Source of the DNA: Streptococcus sanguinis
GTDB lineage: Bacteria > Bacillota > Bacilli > Lactobacillales > Streptococcaceae
Direction: 5' to 3'
Assembly (NCBI GenBank): GCA_013378335.1
Contig: CP040556.1
Span: forward strand, 1,612,001 to 1,676,000
DNA length: 64,000 nt
The position numbers were made by a program, and so were the translations under genes. Below are positions 14,417 through 22,803 of this stretch, piece after piece; positions within the stretch are counted from its first letter, which is position 1; each line of letters opens with the position of its first letter. Below the pieces are notes generated by a model. The model searched no databases and had not been told where the DNA came from. It saw nothing but the letters and a program-made list of their open reading frames with translations.

Positions 14417-14758
14417 TCAATTCTCCAGCAATTCAATAGACCGAATGTCTTCAATACGAATCAGCTTGGTCTTGGTCTGACCTTTTTTATCTGTCATGCT
14501 CAGCTTGACCCATTCTTCATCCACATCCACTACCAGCCAGTTTACCAGCCAGTTATTGGTTCCAATTGACTCGCTCATAATTGTCGGCTTCTTTCCAATC
14601 ATTTCTTTTAAAAATTGTGACTTTGTTTTGTTCCCCTTTCTTTTTCTTTCTAAAGACTTTATCCGTTCCTGCATCCGCATTAGCTTATTGGAAGAATCAA
14701 TCCCAAAGATAAAAACCATAAAAGTCATCGGAAGCAAGAACCATAAGAATGCATTCAT
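14417..14758 (-). CDS. Hypothetical membrane-anchored protein, first gene of the protease operon
   Basis: The 113-residue protein has a single N-terminal membrane helix (about 3-20), a short basic coiled segment (LMRMQERIKSLERKRKG), and a cytoplasmic beta-rich domain (VDVDEEWVKLSMTDK ... LIRIEDIRSIELLEN). The last motif resembles small PH- or Lsm-like domains, but I cannot assign it. It is the promoter-proximal gene of the operon, 12 bases ahead of the XRE gene. Confidence 0.7.
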   Translation of the reverse strand: MNAFLWFLLPMTFMVFIFGIDSSNKLMRMQERIKSLERKRKGNKTKSQFLKEMIGKKPTIMSESIGTNNWLVNWLVVDVDEEWVKLSMTDKKGQTKTKLIRIEDIRSIELLEN

Positions 14759-14787
14759 AAGCGTCCCTCCATTTCCTGTTCAAAAGT

Positions 14788-14831
14788 ATTGTAACAGATT
14801 CTTTTCTTTTTGACAAGTATATTTGTCAAAA
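14788..14831 (-). promoter_or_regulatory. Promoter and palindromic operator of the XRE/membrane-protease operon
   Basis: On the complement, TTGTCA (14811-14816), 17 bases, TACAAT (14788-14793) forms the promoter. The -35 is embedded in the inverted repeat TTTTGACAA (14808-14816), GTATAT, TTGTCAAAA (14823-14831). A third partial TTGTCAAA copy lies at 14843-14850. A perfect 9-base-arm palindrome covering the -35 is what a small dimeric XRE repressor would use for autoregulation. Confidence 0.7.
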
Positions 14832-14874
14832 AATAATAATCATTGTCAAATTTGCTATTATCATAGACAAATAA

Positions 14875-15045
14875 GAGGCTGGGACAAAAGTCCTAGCCTC
14901 TCAATTGTCTTTGGATTGTCGAGCAAGACGCAGTGGTTGAGTGGGCTCTACTACGCTGATTTCATCAGCTTTTACAGCCCTACTCAACTGTGCGGAGGTG
15001 GGACGACGAAATCGAATTCTAACGAATTACCGATTTCTGTCCCAC
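14875..15045. repeat. Multi-hairpin intergenic element after argD
   Basis: Three successive secondary structures fill the gap. GAGGCTGGGAC (14875-14885) pairs with GTCCTAGCCTC (14890-14900). GTTGAGTGGGCT (14936-14947) pairs with AGCCCTACTCAAC (14976-14988), with an inner GCTGAT/ATCAGC hairpin (14955-14969). GTGGGAC..GAAATCG (14998-15014) pairs with CGATTTC.GTCCCAC (15031-15045). There is no coding frame. GGCTGGGACAAAAGTCC-type hairpins recur at about 5169-5193, suggesting a dispersed streptococcal repeat that also serves as the argD terminator. The dispersed nature is inferred from this one partial second copy. Confidence 0.6.
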
Positions 15046-15056
15046 TCTCTTTTCCT

Positions 15057-16199
15057 TTATTCATCTACTTGAGAAAATATTTCTTTTAAAACAGCAATCC
15101 CCTGCTGAATTTCCTCCCTGCTGATAGTCAAAGGTGGCAGGAGACGGATAACATTCTCTCCAGCTGTCAGGATAATTAAGCCCTTCTGGCGGGCAGCTTC
15201 AACAAGCCTTGACAGACTGGCGCTTGTTTCAATCCCAATCATCATGCCCAGACCGCGAACAGCAGAAATCTTTGGATGATCCTGAAAAGCAAGCTGCAGC
15301 TGCTCCATCAAGATGGCACTTTTAGACCTGACTTCTTCTAGAAAGCCCGCCTCTTTCATGATATACAAGGTCTCCAAGGCAGCCGCCATGGCTAATTTAT
15401 TGCCACCAAAGGTAGAGCCATGACTGCCAGGTCCAAGAGCAGGAGCCAAGCTGGATTTTCCTAATAGAGCACCAGCGGGCAGGCCATTGGCTAAACCCTT
15501 AGCCAGTGTCACAATATCCGGTATAATCCCATAATGCTCAAAGGAATAAAGCTGACCCGTGCGCCCCATACCTGTCTGTACCTCATCAACAATCAGTAAA
15601 ATCCCCTCTCGTTGGCAAAAATCTGCCAAGTCTTTGACAAAGGCTGCTTCTGCTGGACGAACTCCTGATTCTCCTTGGACCAATTCCAGCATGACAGCTG
15701 CCGTATCCTGATTGACCAAGTCTTCTACGCTGGCCAGATCATTGTAAACCGCATAGCTGAAATGAGGAACCCCATCACCAAATCCTTCCTTGATCTTATC
15801 CTGTCCTGTTGCGGCCATAGCGCCAAAGGTCCGACCGTGAAAGGATTGCTGAAAAGTGATAATGCCTTGCTTGCCAGTAGCTTTGCGGGCTAGCTTAATA
15901 GCAGCTTCATTAGCTTCTGCTCCGCTATTGCAGAAAAATGCCAAATAATCATAAGAACCTGCCAGTTCCTGAGCCACCTGCTCTTGCAGAGAGCTAAGAT
16001 AGAGATTGGGACTGTGCCAGATGCGTCCTGCTTGCTGGATCAATGCCTGCTGGACCTGCGGATGAAAGCCAAGATTGGTTACGCCAATCCCCGATGAAAA
16101 GTCCAAATAAGCCTTTCCCTCACTGTCAATCAGATAGGAGCCCTCTGCTTTAACAAACTCAATAGGCGCCCGCTTGTAGTTTTCAAATAAATAAGTCAT
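15057..16199 (-). CDS. argD: Acetylornithine aminotransferase ArgD
   Basis: The 380-residue PLP enzyme of class III converts N-acetylglutamate semialdehyde plus glutamate to N-acetylornithine. Seen are FCNSGAEANEAAIKLARK, the cofactor aspartate in LIVDEVQTGMGRTG and the lysine in TLAKGLANGLPAGA. The length is normal. It is the last gene of argC-J-B-D, starting 2 bases after argB, with AGAGGG just ahead. Confidence 0.96.
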   Translation of the reverse strand: MTYLFENYKRAPIEFVKAEGSYLIDSEGKAYLDFSSGIGVTNLGFHPQVQQALIQQAGRIWHSPNLYLSSLQEQVAQELAGSYDYLAFFCNSGAEANEAAIKLARKATGKQGIITFQQSFHGRTFGAMAATGQDKIKEGFGDGVPHFSYAVYNDLASVEDLVNQDTAAVMLELVQGESGVRPAEAAFVKDLADFCQREGILLIVDEVQTGMGRTGQLYSFEHYGIIPDIVTLAKGLANGLPAGALLGKSSLAPALGPGSHGSTFGGNKLAMAAALETLYIMKEAGFLEEVRSKSAILMEQLQLAFQDHPKISAVRGLGMMIGIETSASLSRLVEAARQKGLIILTAGENVIRLLPPLTISREEIQQGIAVLKEIFSQVDE

Positions 16200-16201
16200 C
16201 G

Positions 16202-16939
16202 TTATCCCTCTGCTATCAAGGTGCCCGTCAAAAGATTGTCACCAATCAGAACCTGACCGACACCGGAAAGTACAGTCTGAACAGCACTTTCGATCTTAGG
16301 AATCATGCCACCCTTGATGACACCTGTTTGAATCTTCTTGGAAACCTGACTAGTCAGAATCTGGGGCAGGACTTTTTTGTCCTCCAGAACCCCTTCTATA
16401 TCTGTCATCAGGATCAGCTTCTCTGCCTGCAAGCTGCTGGCAACTGCCGCAGCTAGATAGTCTGCATTGATATTTAAGAGCTCACCAGCATCATTTTCCC
16501 CCAGCGAAGCCAGCACCGGGACCATGTCCGCAGCCAGCAGCTGCTCTAGATAGGCAGTTTGAATCGCCTTCACCTGACCGACATAGCCATAGAGGTCTTT
16601 ATCAATAAAATCTGCCGAAACTGTCTTCCCCAAATGTGAAACCAGCTGAAGGCTTTCAATATCTGAATCGTTCAGTTCTTGTGTCAGAGTCCGGCCGACT
16701 TGACCTAGCAAGGCCTGCTCAATAATGGGCAAGTCAGACTTAGCTGTCACCCGTAACCCCTTAACCTTGCGAGTAGGCAGCTGGCGCTCTTTCATAAGTT
16801 GGTTAATGACCAGACCGCCCCCGTGAACGACCACGATTTTCTTACCAGCTGCTATCCACACTTGCATTTGCTTGATAAACTTAGTAGACAGCTTTTGCGC
16901 AGCAACGCCGCCAATTTTTATAACAATCACATCTTTCAT
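16202..16939 (-). CDS. argB: Acetylglutamate kinase ArgB
   Basis: The 245-residue amino-acid kinase phosphorylates N-acetylglutamate, the second step of arginine synthesis. It has the phosphate loop IKIGGVA at residues 7-13, the substrate loop VVHGGG, and the distal ATP-site segment KGGMIPKIESA. It is short, as usual for the streptococcal form. It lies between argJ and argD with gaps of 11 and 2 bases, so co-transcription is certain in practice. Confidence 0.96.
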   Translation of the reverse strand: MKDVIVIKIGGVAAQKLSTKFIKQMQVWIAAGKKIVVVHGGGLVINQLMKERQLPTRKVKGLRVTAKSDLPIIEQALLGQVGRTLTQELNDSDIESLQLVSHLGKTVSADFIDKDLYGYVGQVKAIQTAYLEQLLAADMVPVLASLGENDAGELLNINADYLAAAVASSLQAEKLILMTDIEGVLEDKKVLPQILTSQVSKKIQTGVIKGGMIPKIESAVQTVLSGVGQVLIGDNLLTGTLIAEG

Positions 16940-16950
16940 TACATTTCTCC

Positions 16951-18144
16951 TTAGGTTCTATAGAGGGCATTGATTTTCACATAATCATAGGACAAATCGC
17001 AGCCCCAGGCCTGAGCTTCAGCGTCCCCATCGTGTAGGTCAATCGTCAAGGTCAGCAGCTCCCCAGCCATGGCATCACTAGTCTCCTCGGGGTCAAAAGC
17101 CACAGGACTAGAAGCCTGCATAACTGGAATCCCCTCAATCCAAATATCAATGTCATCAACCGAGACATCTGCTCCCGCATAGCCGATAGCTGCTAAGATT
17201 CGGCCCCAATTGGGATCTTGACCAAAAATAGCTGTTTTGACCAAGCTAGAGCCAACGACACTCTTGGCAATCATACGGCCACTCTGTTCATCCTTGGCAT
17301 GCCGAACATTGACTTCAATCAGCTTGGTCGCTCCCTCGCCATCCTTGGCAATTTTCTTAGCCAAGTCAGTCATAAGATAGCGGAGCATCTTGGAAAACTT
17401 TTCAAATTCTTCCGTATCTGGCAGAATTTCTTCATTTTGCCGGCAGCCGTTAGCCATGACTAGCACCATGTCATTGGTCGATGTATCCCCATCCACCGTG
17501 ATTTGGTTGAAAGTCGTCTCCACATGCTGACTGAGAGCCGCTTGCAAGGTAGCACTGGAAATATTAGCGTCACAGGTTATAAAGGCCAGCATAGTTGCCA
17601 TATTCGGATGAATCATGCCCGATCCCTTAGCTACTCCCGCCATTGTCACCAGGTCTGAGCCAAACTCTTCTGTGACCACACAGGTTTTGGTGCAAGTATC
17701 TGTTGTCAAGATAGCTTCAGCAAAATCTTCTGCCTTACCACTCACTAGAATCTTTGACAGACCATTTTTAAGAGCATTCATTGGAAGCTGCTCGCCGATG
17801 ACTCCTGTAGAAGCCAGACCTACCAAGTCGGGCTCAATCTTCAGCTTTTGAGCAGTCAATCGCTGCATCTCATAGGCGGCGTCCAGTCCCTGCTGACCTG
17901 TACAGGAATTGGCAATACCAGAATTAACTACTATTGCCTGCAATTTCTGACTCTTTTGGATTGATGCTTTGGTCACTAGAAGCGGAGCAGCAATGACCTT
18001 ATTGGTCGTATAGACTCCTGCCACACTGGCTGGTACTTCTGAGACAATCCAGCCAAAATCCAACTTCTTTTTCTTAAAGCCAGCGTGTAAACCGTCAGCC
18101 GAAAAGCCTAGCGGACTGGCAATCGTTCCATCAATAGTTTTCAT
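16951..18144 (-). CDS. argJ: Glutamate N-acetyltransferase / ornithine acetyltransferase ArgJ
   Basis: The 397-residue enzyme transfers the acetyl group from acetylornithine to glutamate, giving the recycling version of the pathway. The self-cleavage site is recognisable in HPNMATMLAFI, where the Thr becomes the nucleophile of the beta chain, and the substrate motif is DGDTSTNDM. In the presence of ArgJ no separate ArgE is needed. It starts 18 bases after argC with GAAAGGG ahead of ATG 18144. Confidence 0.97.
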   Translation of the reverse strand: MKTIDGTIASPLGFSADGLHAGFKKKKLDFGWIVSEVPASVAGVYTTNKVIAAPLLVTKASIQKSQKLQAIVVNSGIANSCTGQQGLDAAYEMQRLTAQKLKIEPDLVGLASTGVIGEQLPMNALKNGLSKILVSGKAEDFAEAILTTDTCTKTCVVTEEFGSDLVTMAGVAKGSGMIHPNMATMLAFITCDANISSATLQAALSQHVETTFNQITVDGDTSTNDMVLVMANGCRQNEEILPDTEEFEKFSKMLRYLMTDLAKKIAKDGEGATKLIEVNVRHAKDEQSGRMIAKSVVGSSLVKTAIFGQDPNWGRILAAIGYAGADVSVDDIDIWIEGIPVMQASSPVAFDPEETSDAMAGELLTLTIDLHDGDAEAQAWGCDLSYDYVKINALYRT

Positions 18145-18161
18145 ATCTAACCCTTTCTCAT

Positions 18162-19184
18162 CTAGACATAGGACGGTTGACTGAGCAGGCCATCTGTTTC
18201 AGGGAAGCCCAGCATCAGATTCATATTCTGAACTGCCTGACCAGCAGCCCCCTTAATCAGATTATCCAGCACGGCCACTACAGTTAAAATATTCGTCACA
18301 GGATTATAGTCGAAACCAATATCTGTATAATTAGTACCGACAACCTGGTGCAAATTCGGCAAAGATGCTTGAATACGGACAAAAGGCTTGTCCTGATAGC
18401 ATTCTTGGTAAATAGAAATTAGTTCTTCCCTAGTCAAAGGTTCCTTCAACTTGCTGTAAACCGTCGCTACGATGCCACGATTGAGCGGAATAAGGGATGT
18501 TGAAAACTGAATCTGCTGCAATCCCTCATCAAAACGCTGTAACTGCTGCACAATCTCAGGAATATGCTGATGCTGATTCAGCTTGTAAGTCACATAATTG
18601 TCATGCACATGGACAAAATGACTGGATGCAGCTGGATTTTTCCCCGCCCCTGTCAAGCCACTCTTGGCATCGACAATAATGGAGTCCAGCTCAATAGCCT
18701 GAGCCTGCAGCAAGGGAATCAAGGCCAACTCTGTAGCCGTTGCATAGCAGCCGGGATTGGCAATAAATCGCTTCCCTCTGACATCTGTAAACTCAGACAG
18801 TCCATAAATAAACTCTTTTTGAACATGGTCTTCAGCAGGCACTTTCCGATACCATTTTTTATAAATATTCCCTGGCAAACGATGATCACCAGATAGGTCA
18901 ATGACTGGAAATCCTGCTTCTACAAAATCTTTGGACAAATCTTTAGCCACTCCGCTTGATGTTGCAAAGAAAACAAGATCTGCTCGTCGCATAATTTCCT
19001 GACTGTCAAAAGCTTCTATTTTCAGGTCGCAAATCCCTTTCAAATGAGGATAAAGCTCTGACACAGAAGCCTCCATATCTTGGCTGGCATGAAGGGAAAC
19101 GACTTCCGCCTGCGGATGCTGCAGTAAAATACGGAGGAGTTCCATTCCTGAGTAACCAGTAATTCCCACAATCGAAATTCGCAT
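18162..19184 (-). CDS. argC: N-acetyl-gamma-glutamyl-phosphate reductase ArgC
   Basis: The 340-residue NADPH enzyme reduces acetylglutamyl phosphate to the semialdehyde. It has an N-terminal dinucleotide fold ([18 protein letters not shown]), the catalytic cysteine in NPGCYATA, and the C-terminal [12 protein letters not shown] signature. ATG 19184 is chosen because GGAGGTG precedes it, and the family starts at this point. The longer frame to 19247 overlaps the promoter. It is the first gene of argCJBD. Confidence 0.97.
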   Translation of the reverse strand: MRISIVGITGYSGMELLRILLQHPQAEVVSLHASQDMEASVSELYPHLKGICDLKIEAFDSQEIMRRADLVFFATSSGVAKDLSKDFVEAGFPVIDLSGDHRLPGNIYKKWYRKVPAEDHVQKEFIYGLSEFTDVRGKRFIANPGCYATATELALIPLLQAQAIELDSIIVDAKSGLTGAGKNPAASSHFVHVHDNYVTYKLNQHQHIPEIVQQLQRFDEGLQQIQFSTSLIPLNRGIVATVYSKLKEPLTREELISIYQECYQDKPFVRIQASLPNLHQVVGTNYTDIGFDYNPVTNILTVVAVLDNLIKGAAGQAVQNMNLMLGFPETDGLLSQPSYV

Positions 19185-19218
19185 ATTTTTAAAACACCTC
19201 CGTATAAATATGCGTTTT

Positions 19219-19269
19219 ATTTTACTCGTATCTCTTTCCTTTGTCAAGTATTTTCTGTATTTTTATGCA
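19219..19269 (-). promoter_or_regulatory. argC promoter and ARG-box-like site
   Basis: On the complement, TTGACA (19242-19247), 17 bases, TAAAAT (19219-19224) forms the promoter. Nine bases upstream of the -35 is the near-palindrome TGCATAAAAATACA (19256-19269), matching 12 of 14 positions of the ArgR core TGAATwwwwATTCA. ArgR-type regulators use such sites to repress argC operons when arginine is plentiful. An ArgR homologue is encoded at 44499-44969. Confidence 0.7.
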
Positions 19270-19377
19270 ATATTTTTGAAAATATCATTATTTATTCTAA
19301 AACAATTTATGATTTCTTGCCTTAAAGCGGCTTATTTGCTTATCATATAGAGAAGTAAAAGAGCTGAGAGCACAGAA

Positions 19378-19404
19378 AAAGATCCGCCCAAAGAGCAGAC
19401 CTTT
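19378..19404 (-). terminator. Terminator after alaS
   Basis: On the complement AAAGGTCTGC pairs with GCGGATCTTT (two G-T pairs) around a short loop and is followed by Ts. Confidence 0.65.
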
Positions 19405-19425
19405 TCATCTATCTTTTATCTAATA

Positions 19426-22044
19426 TTACAACTTCTCAGCAACTGCTGCTAGCAAGTCTGGAATAGCGGATTGCTTGCTGCCGCCAGCCATAGCCATGTC
19501 TGGCTTACCGCCGCCTCGACCATCTACAATCGGTGCCAATTCCTTAATCAGATTACCAGCATGGATGTCCTTGGTCTTGCTGGCTGCAAGAACATTGACC
19601 TTATCACCAATTGCTGCGACCAGTACAAGAACATCTGAATAGTCCTTCTGCTTCCACGTGTCCGCAAAGGTACGTAGGGCACCTGCATCAGACACAGAGA
19701 CCTGACTAGCGATAAAGCTATGTCCATTTGCCTCTTGAACATTCTTGAAGACTTCACCAGAGGCCGCTGCTGCTGCTTTTTCCTTGAGCTCTGCGTTCTC
19801 TTTTTGGAGTTGACGCAGCTGCTCTTGCAGTGCTTCTACCTTGTGAGGCACTTCCTTGATTTGCGGTGCCTTGAGAGTCGCTGCAATAGCCTTAAGCGCC
19901 TCTTCTTCCTCACGGTAGGCTTCAAAAGCTTCCTTGCTGGTGACTGCCAAGATACGGCGAGTTCCAGATCCGATACCTTCTTCCTTGACAATCTTGAAAA
20001 TACCGATTTCAGAAGTGTTGCCTACGTGGGTTCCTCCGCAAAGCTCGACAGAGTAGTCGCCAATGGTTACGACGCGAACTTCTTTACCATATTTTTCGCC
20101 AAAGAGCGCCATGGCACCCATTTCCTTAGCCGTGTCAATATCAGTCTCTACTGTCTCAATGGCAAGAGCTTCCCAGATTTTCTCATTGACTTCTTGCTCA
20201 ATAGCGCGCAGCTCTTCTGCTATCACTGCTTGGAAATGCGTAAAGTCAAAGCGCAGGAATTCTACTTCGTTCAGAGAGCCAGCTTGGGTTGCATGATTAC
20301 CAAGAACATTATGCAAAGCTGCATGCAAGAGGTGAGTCGCCGTATGGTTTTTCATCACACGATGGCGGCGGCTGTGATCAATTTCCAGTTTATAGCTTTG
20401 ACCGAGAGTCAGAGGAGCCAAGACCTCGACAGTATGTAGTGGTTGACCATTTGGTGCCTTTTGCACGTCCCTTACTTGCGCTACCAGATTGCCTGCTGCA
20501 TCAAAGATTTGACCGTGGTCGGCCACCTGACCACCCATTTCAGCGTAGAATGGTGTTTCTGCAAAGATGAGGGCAGCTGTCCCTGTCTCAACAGACTCCA
20601 CTGCTGCATCATCCGCTACGATAGCAAGGAGTTCAGCTGTCAGCTCTTCTTTTTCGTAGTTAAAGACACTCTCTACTGTGATGGCCTGCAGGGTTTCATT
20701 TTGCATGCCCATTGAGCCACCCTTGACGACAGACGCACGCGCCCGGTCCTGCTGCTCTTTCATAGCTGCTTCAAAGCCAGCACGGTCTACAGTCATGCCT
20801 GCTTCTTCAGCGATTTCCTCAGTCAACTCCAGTGGGAAACCGTAAGTATCGTAGAGTTTGAAGGCATCTTGACCAGAGATGATTGCCTGACCTTTTTCTT
20901 TCAGATCTGCTACGATGCCTTGGGCAAAATGTTGACCAGAGTGCAGAGTACGAGCAAAAGATTCTTCCTCACTCTTGATAATCTTTTCGATAAAGTCTTT
21001 CTTTTCAAGGACTTCTGGATAGTAGCTTTCCATAATCTTGCCCACAGTTGGTACAAGCTTGTAAAGGAAAGGCTCATTGATACCCAGCTTTTGGCCATGC
21101 ATTGAAGCACGACGAAGCAAACGACGAAGGACATAGCCGCGGCCTTCATTTCCAGGAAGAGCCCCATCACCAATGGCAAAGGAGAGCGAGCGGATATGGT
21201 CTGCGATAACCTTGAAACTCATATTGTCGCCATCTTGGTCATAGACCTTGCCGGACAGTTTCTCTACTTCACGAATGATTGGCATGAAGAGGTCGGTCTC
21301 GAAGTTGGTCTTAGCCCCTTGGATAACAGCGACCAAACGCTCCAAACCAGCGCCCGTATCAATGTTCTTATGTGGCAATTCCTTGTACTCGCTACGCGGT
21401 ACAGCAGGGTCAGCGTTGAATTGTGACAAGACGATATTCCAGATTTCGATATAACGGTCGTTCTCAATATCTTCTTCTAAGAGGCGCACTCCGATATTTT
21501 CTGGATCAAAAGCCTCACCTCTGTCAAAGAAAATCTCTGTATCTGGTCCAGAAGGCCCCGCACCGATTTCCCAGAAATTATCTTCAATCGGAATCAAATG
21601 ACTAGGCTCAACGCCCATAGCAATCCAGCGGTTGTAAGAGTCCTTGTCATCTGGATAGTAGGTCATGTAAAGCTTGTCTTTGGGAAAATCAAACCATTCA
21701 GGACTAGTCAAAAGCTCGTAAGCCCACTCAATCGCTTCATCACGGAAATAATCGCCAATAGAGAAATTGCCCAGCATTTCAAACATGGTATGGTGGCGGG
21801 CAGTTTTTCCGACATTTTCAATATCGTTGGTCCGAATGGCTTTTTGAGCATTGGTAATCCGAGGATTTTCTGGAATGATGGTTCCATCAAAGTATTTCTT
21901 GAGGGTCGCAACACCAGAGTTAATCCAGAGCAAAGTTGGATCGTTGACCGGCACCAAGCTGACTGATGGTTCTACTGCATGACCTTTAGTTGCCCAAAAA
22001 TCCAGCCACATTTGACGAACCTGAGCACTTGACATTTGTTTCAT
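19426..22044 (-). CDS. alaS: Alanyl-tRNA synthetase
   Basis: The 872-residue enzyme has the class II catalytic core from residue 1 ([19 protein letters not shown]), the editing domain with [11 protein letters not shown] and the distal CGGTH zinc motif, a coiled segment ([19 protein letters not shown]) and the C-Ala domain ending with the [14 protein letters not shown] motif. It charges tRNA-Ala and hydrolyses mischarged Ser/Gly. It is the second gene behind an alanine T-box leader, 37 bases after the LURP-one-like gene, with AAGGAG ahead of ATG 22044. Confidence 0.98.
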   Translation of the reverse strand: MKQMSSAQVRQMWLDFWATKGHAVEPSVSLVPVNDPTLLWINSGVATLKKYFDGTIIPENPRITNAQKAIRTNDIENVGKTARHHTMFEMLGNFSIGDYFRDEAIEWAYELLTSPEWFDFPKDKLYMTYYPDDKDSYNRWIAMGVEPSHLIPIEDNFWEIGAGPSGPDTEIFFDRGEAFDPENIGVRLLEEDIENDRYIEIWNIVLSQFNADPAVPRSEYKELPHKNIDTGAGLERLVAVIQGAKTNFETDLFMPIIREVEKLSGKVYDQDGDNMSFKVIADHIRSLSFAIGDGALPGNEGRGYVLRRLLRRASMHGQKLGINEPFLYKLVPTVGKIMESYYPEVLEKKDFIEKIIKSEEESFARTLHSGQHFAQGIVADLKEKGQAIISGQDAFKLYDTYGFPLELTEEIAEEAGMTVDRAGFEAAMKEQQDRARASVVKGGSMGMQNETLQAITVESVFNYEKEELTAELLAIVADDAAVESVETGTAALIFAETPFYAEMGGQVADHGQIFDAAGNLVAQVRDVQKAPNGQPLHTVEVLAPLTLGQSYKLEIDHSRRHRVMKNHTATHLLHAALHNVLGNHATQAGSLNEVEFLRFDFTHFQAVIAEELRAIEQEVNEKIWEALAIETVETDIDTAKEMGAMALFGEKYGKEVRVVTIGDYSVELCGGTHVGNTSEIGIFKIVKEEGIGSGTRRILAVTSKEAFEAYREEEEALKAIAATLKAPQIKEVPHKVEALQEQLRQLQKENAELKEKAAAAASGEVFKNVQEANGHSFIASQVSVSDAGALRTFADTWKQKDYSDVLVLVAAIGDKVNVLAASKTKDIHAGNLIKELAPIVDGRGGGKPDMAMAGGSKQSAIPDLLAAVAEKL

Positions 22045-22081
22045 TTATTTTTCTCCTTAAATTTTTTCTAAAATAATTGCA

Positions 22082-22567
22082 TTATGAGGACGAACTTTCC
22101 AGCATTTCGACATAATCAATAGCGACACAGAGGGATATCACCAAATCTGAATAAGACTCCTCATAAATATGAACCTGATAAGTAGAGGTCAGATGGAAAA
22201 GCTCCTTGGTAATCTCTGCAACGACTTGATTGCTGTCATCCAGCAGACGAAAGTTTAAATCCCAGATATTACCTTCAACTCGTAGCCCCAAATTATCAAA
22301 TTTATACTTATCACGCAAAATAGTGAATTTCTGACGGATATAAAAGCTATGCCCGCTGCTGAGTTTGATTTCAAACTGGGGCAGGAAGGTTAGAAGGGTC
22401 TTGGTAATCTGACTGACGATTTGGCCCTGACTATCATAGATAGTAAAGGTTTTAGGAATCTGGAAGAAAGAGCCTTCCACTTGGTAATCCACATTTCCTC
22501 GATCGTCCTTGATATCAAAGCGTTCGCCGCCTAAGCGAAATTTCTGTTTGACAAGATAGGTTTTCAT
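22082..22567 (-). CDS. LURP-one-related / YxjI-like protein
   Basis: The 161-residue protein has the repeated beta-strand pattern of LURP-one/Tubby-like domains (FRLGGERFDIKDDRG ... YDSQGQIVSQI ... FRLLDDSNQVVAEI). The molecular function is unknown for bacterial members. ATG 22567 is used, with GGAGGT at optimal distance. The longer frame upstream (to 22663) is translation through the T-box and not a real N-terminus. It shares the T-box-controlled transcript with alaS, so its supply is tied to uncharged tRNA-Ala. Confidence 0.88.
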   Translation of the reverse strand: MKTYLVKQKFRLGGERFDIKDDRGNVDYQVEGSFFQIPKTFTIYDSQGQIVSQITKTLLTFLPQFEIKLSSGHSFYIRQKFTILRDKYKFDNLGLRVEGNIWDLNFRLLDDSNQVVAEITKELFHLTSTYQVHIYEESYSDLVISLCVAIDYVEMLESSSS

Positions 22568-22590
22568 TATGTTACCTCCGCAGTCAACAT

Positions 22591-22766
22591 AAAAGACAAG
22601 TTCCTTGTCCGAAGGGCGAAAAACCGCGGTACCACCTTCATTCAATGAACTTGTCATTCTCATTTCGTATTCTATTTGGCAAGATGAGTAGCATGATTCT
22701 CCGTCTCAGATGGCTCGCAGCACCGCCAATTCTCTGAACTAAGAACTTGAAAAATCAATTCTCACC
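22591..22766 (-). promoter_or_regulatory. T-box leader, alanine-specific
   Basis: On the complement, the leader shows the T-box sequence AAGGTGGTACCGCGG (22624-22638), stem I elements (GAGAATTGGCGG, GCGAGCCA), and a specifier GCT (Ala) followed by A at 22690-22692 within ATGCTAC. Downstream, GACAAG-GAA-CTTGTC plus TTTT (22591-22609) forms the terminator. An upstream GACAAGTTC can extend it by pairing with GAACTTGTC, which competes with the antiterminator. Uncharged tRNA-Ala would allow readthrough into the LURP-one-like gene and alaS. Confidence 0.93.
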
Positions 22767-22772
22767 AGTCTT

Positions 22773-22801
22773 ATTATACTTGCTTATTGTCTTTTCGTCA
22801 A
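22773..22801 (-). promoter_or_regulatory. Promoter of the T-box operon
   Basis: On the complement, TTGACG (22796-22801), 17 bases, TATAAT (22773-22778). It abuts the stop codon of prsA, so the alaS operon has its own promoter. Confidence 0.82.
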
Positions 22802-22803
22802 CC

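Noticed and set aside
11282..14758. Bacteriocin locus with double-glycine leader peptides
   Set aside because: CPBP genes suggested it, but no GG-leader peptide or bacteriocin transporter is present.
19720..20439. 239-codon frame antisense to alaS
   Set aside because: It is a by-product of alaS codon use; Cys/Phe/Leu-rich, no binding site.
22568..22663. N-terminal extension of the LURP-one-like protein
   Set aside because: This stretch is the T-box antiterminator and terminator region; the real start has GGAGGT at 22567.
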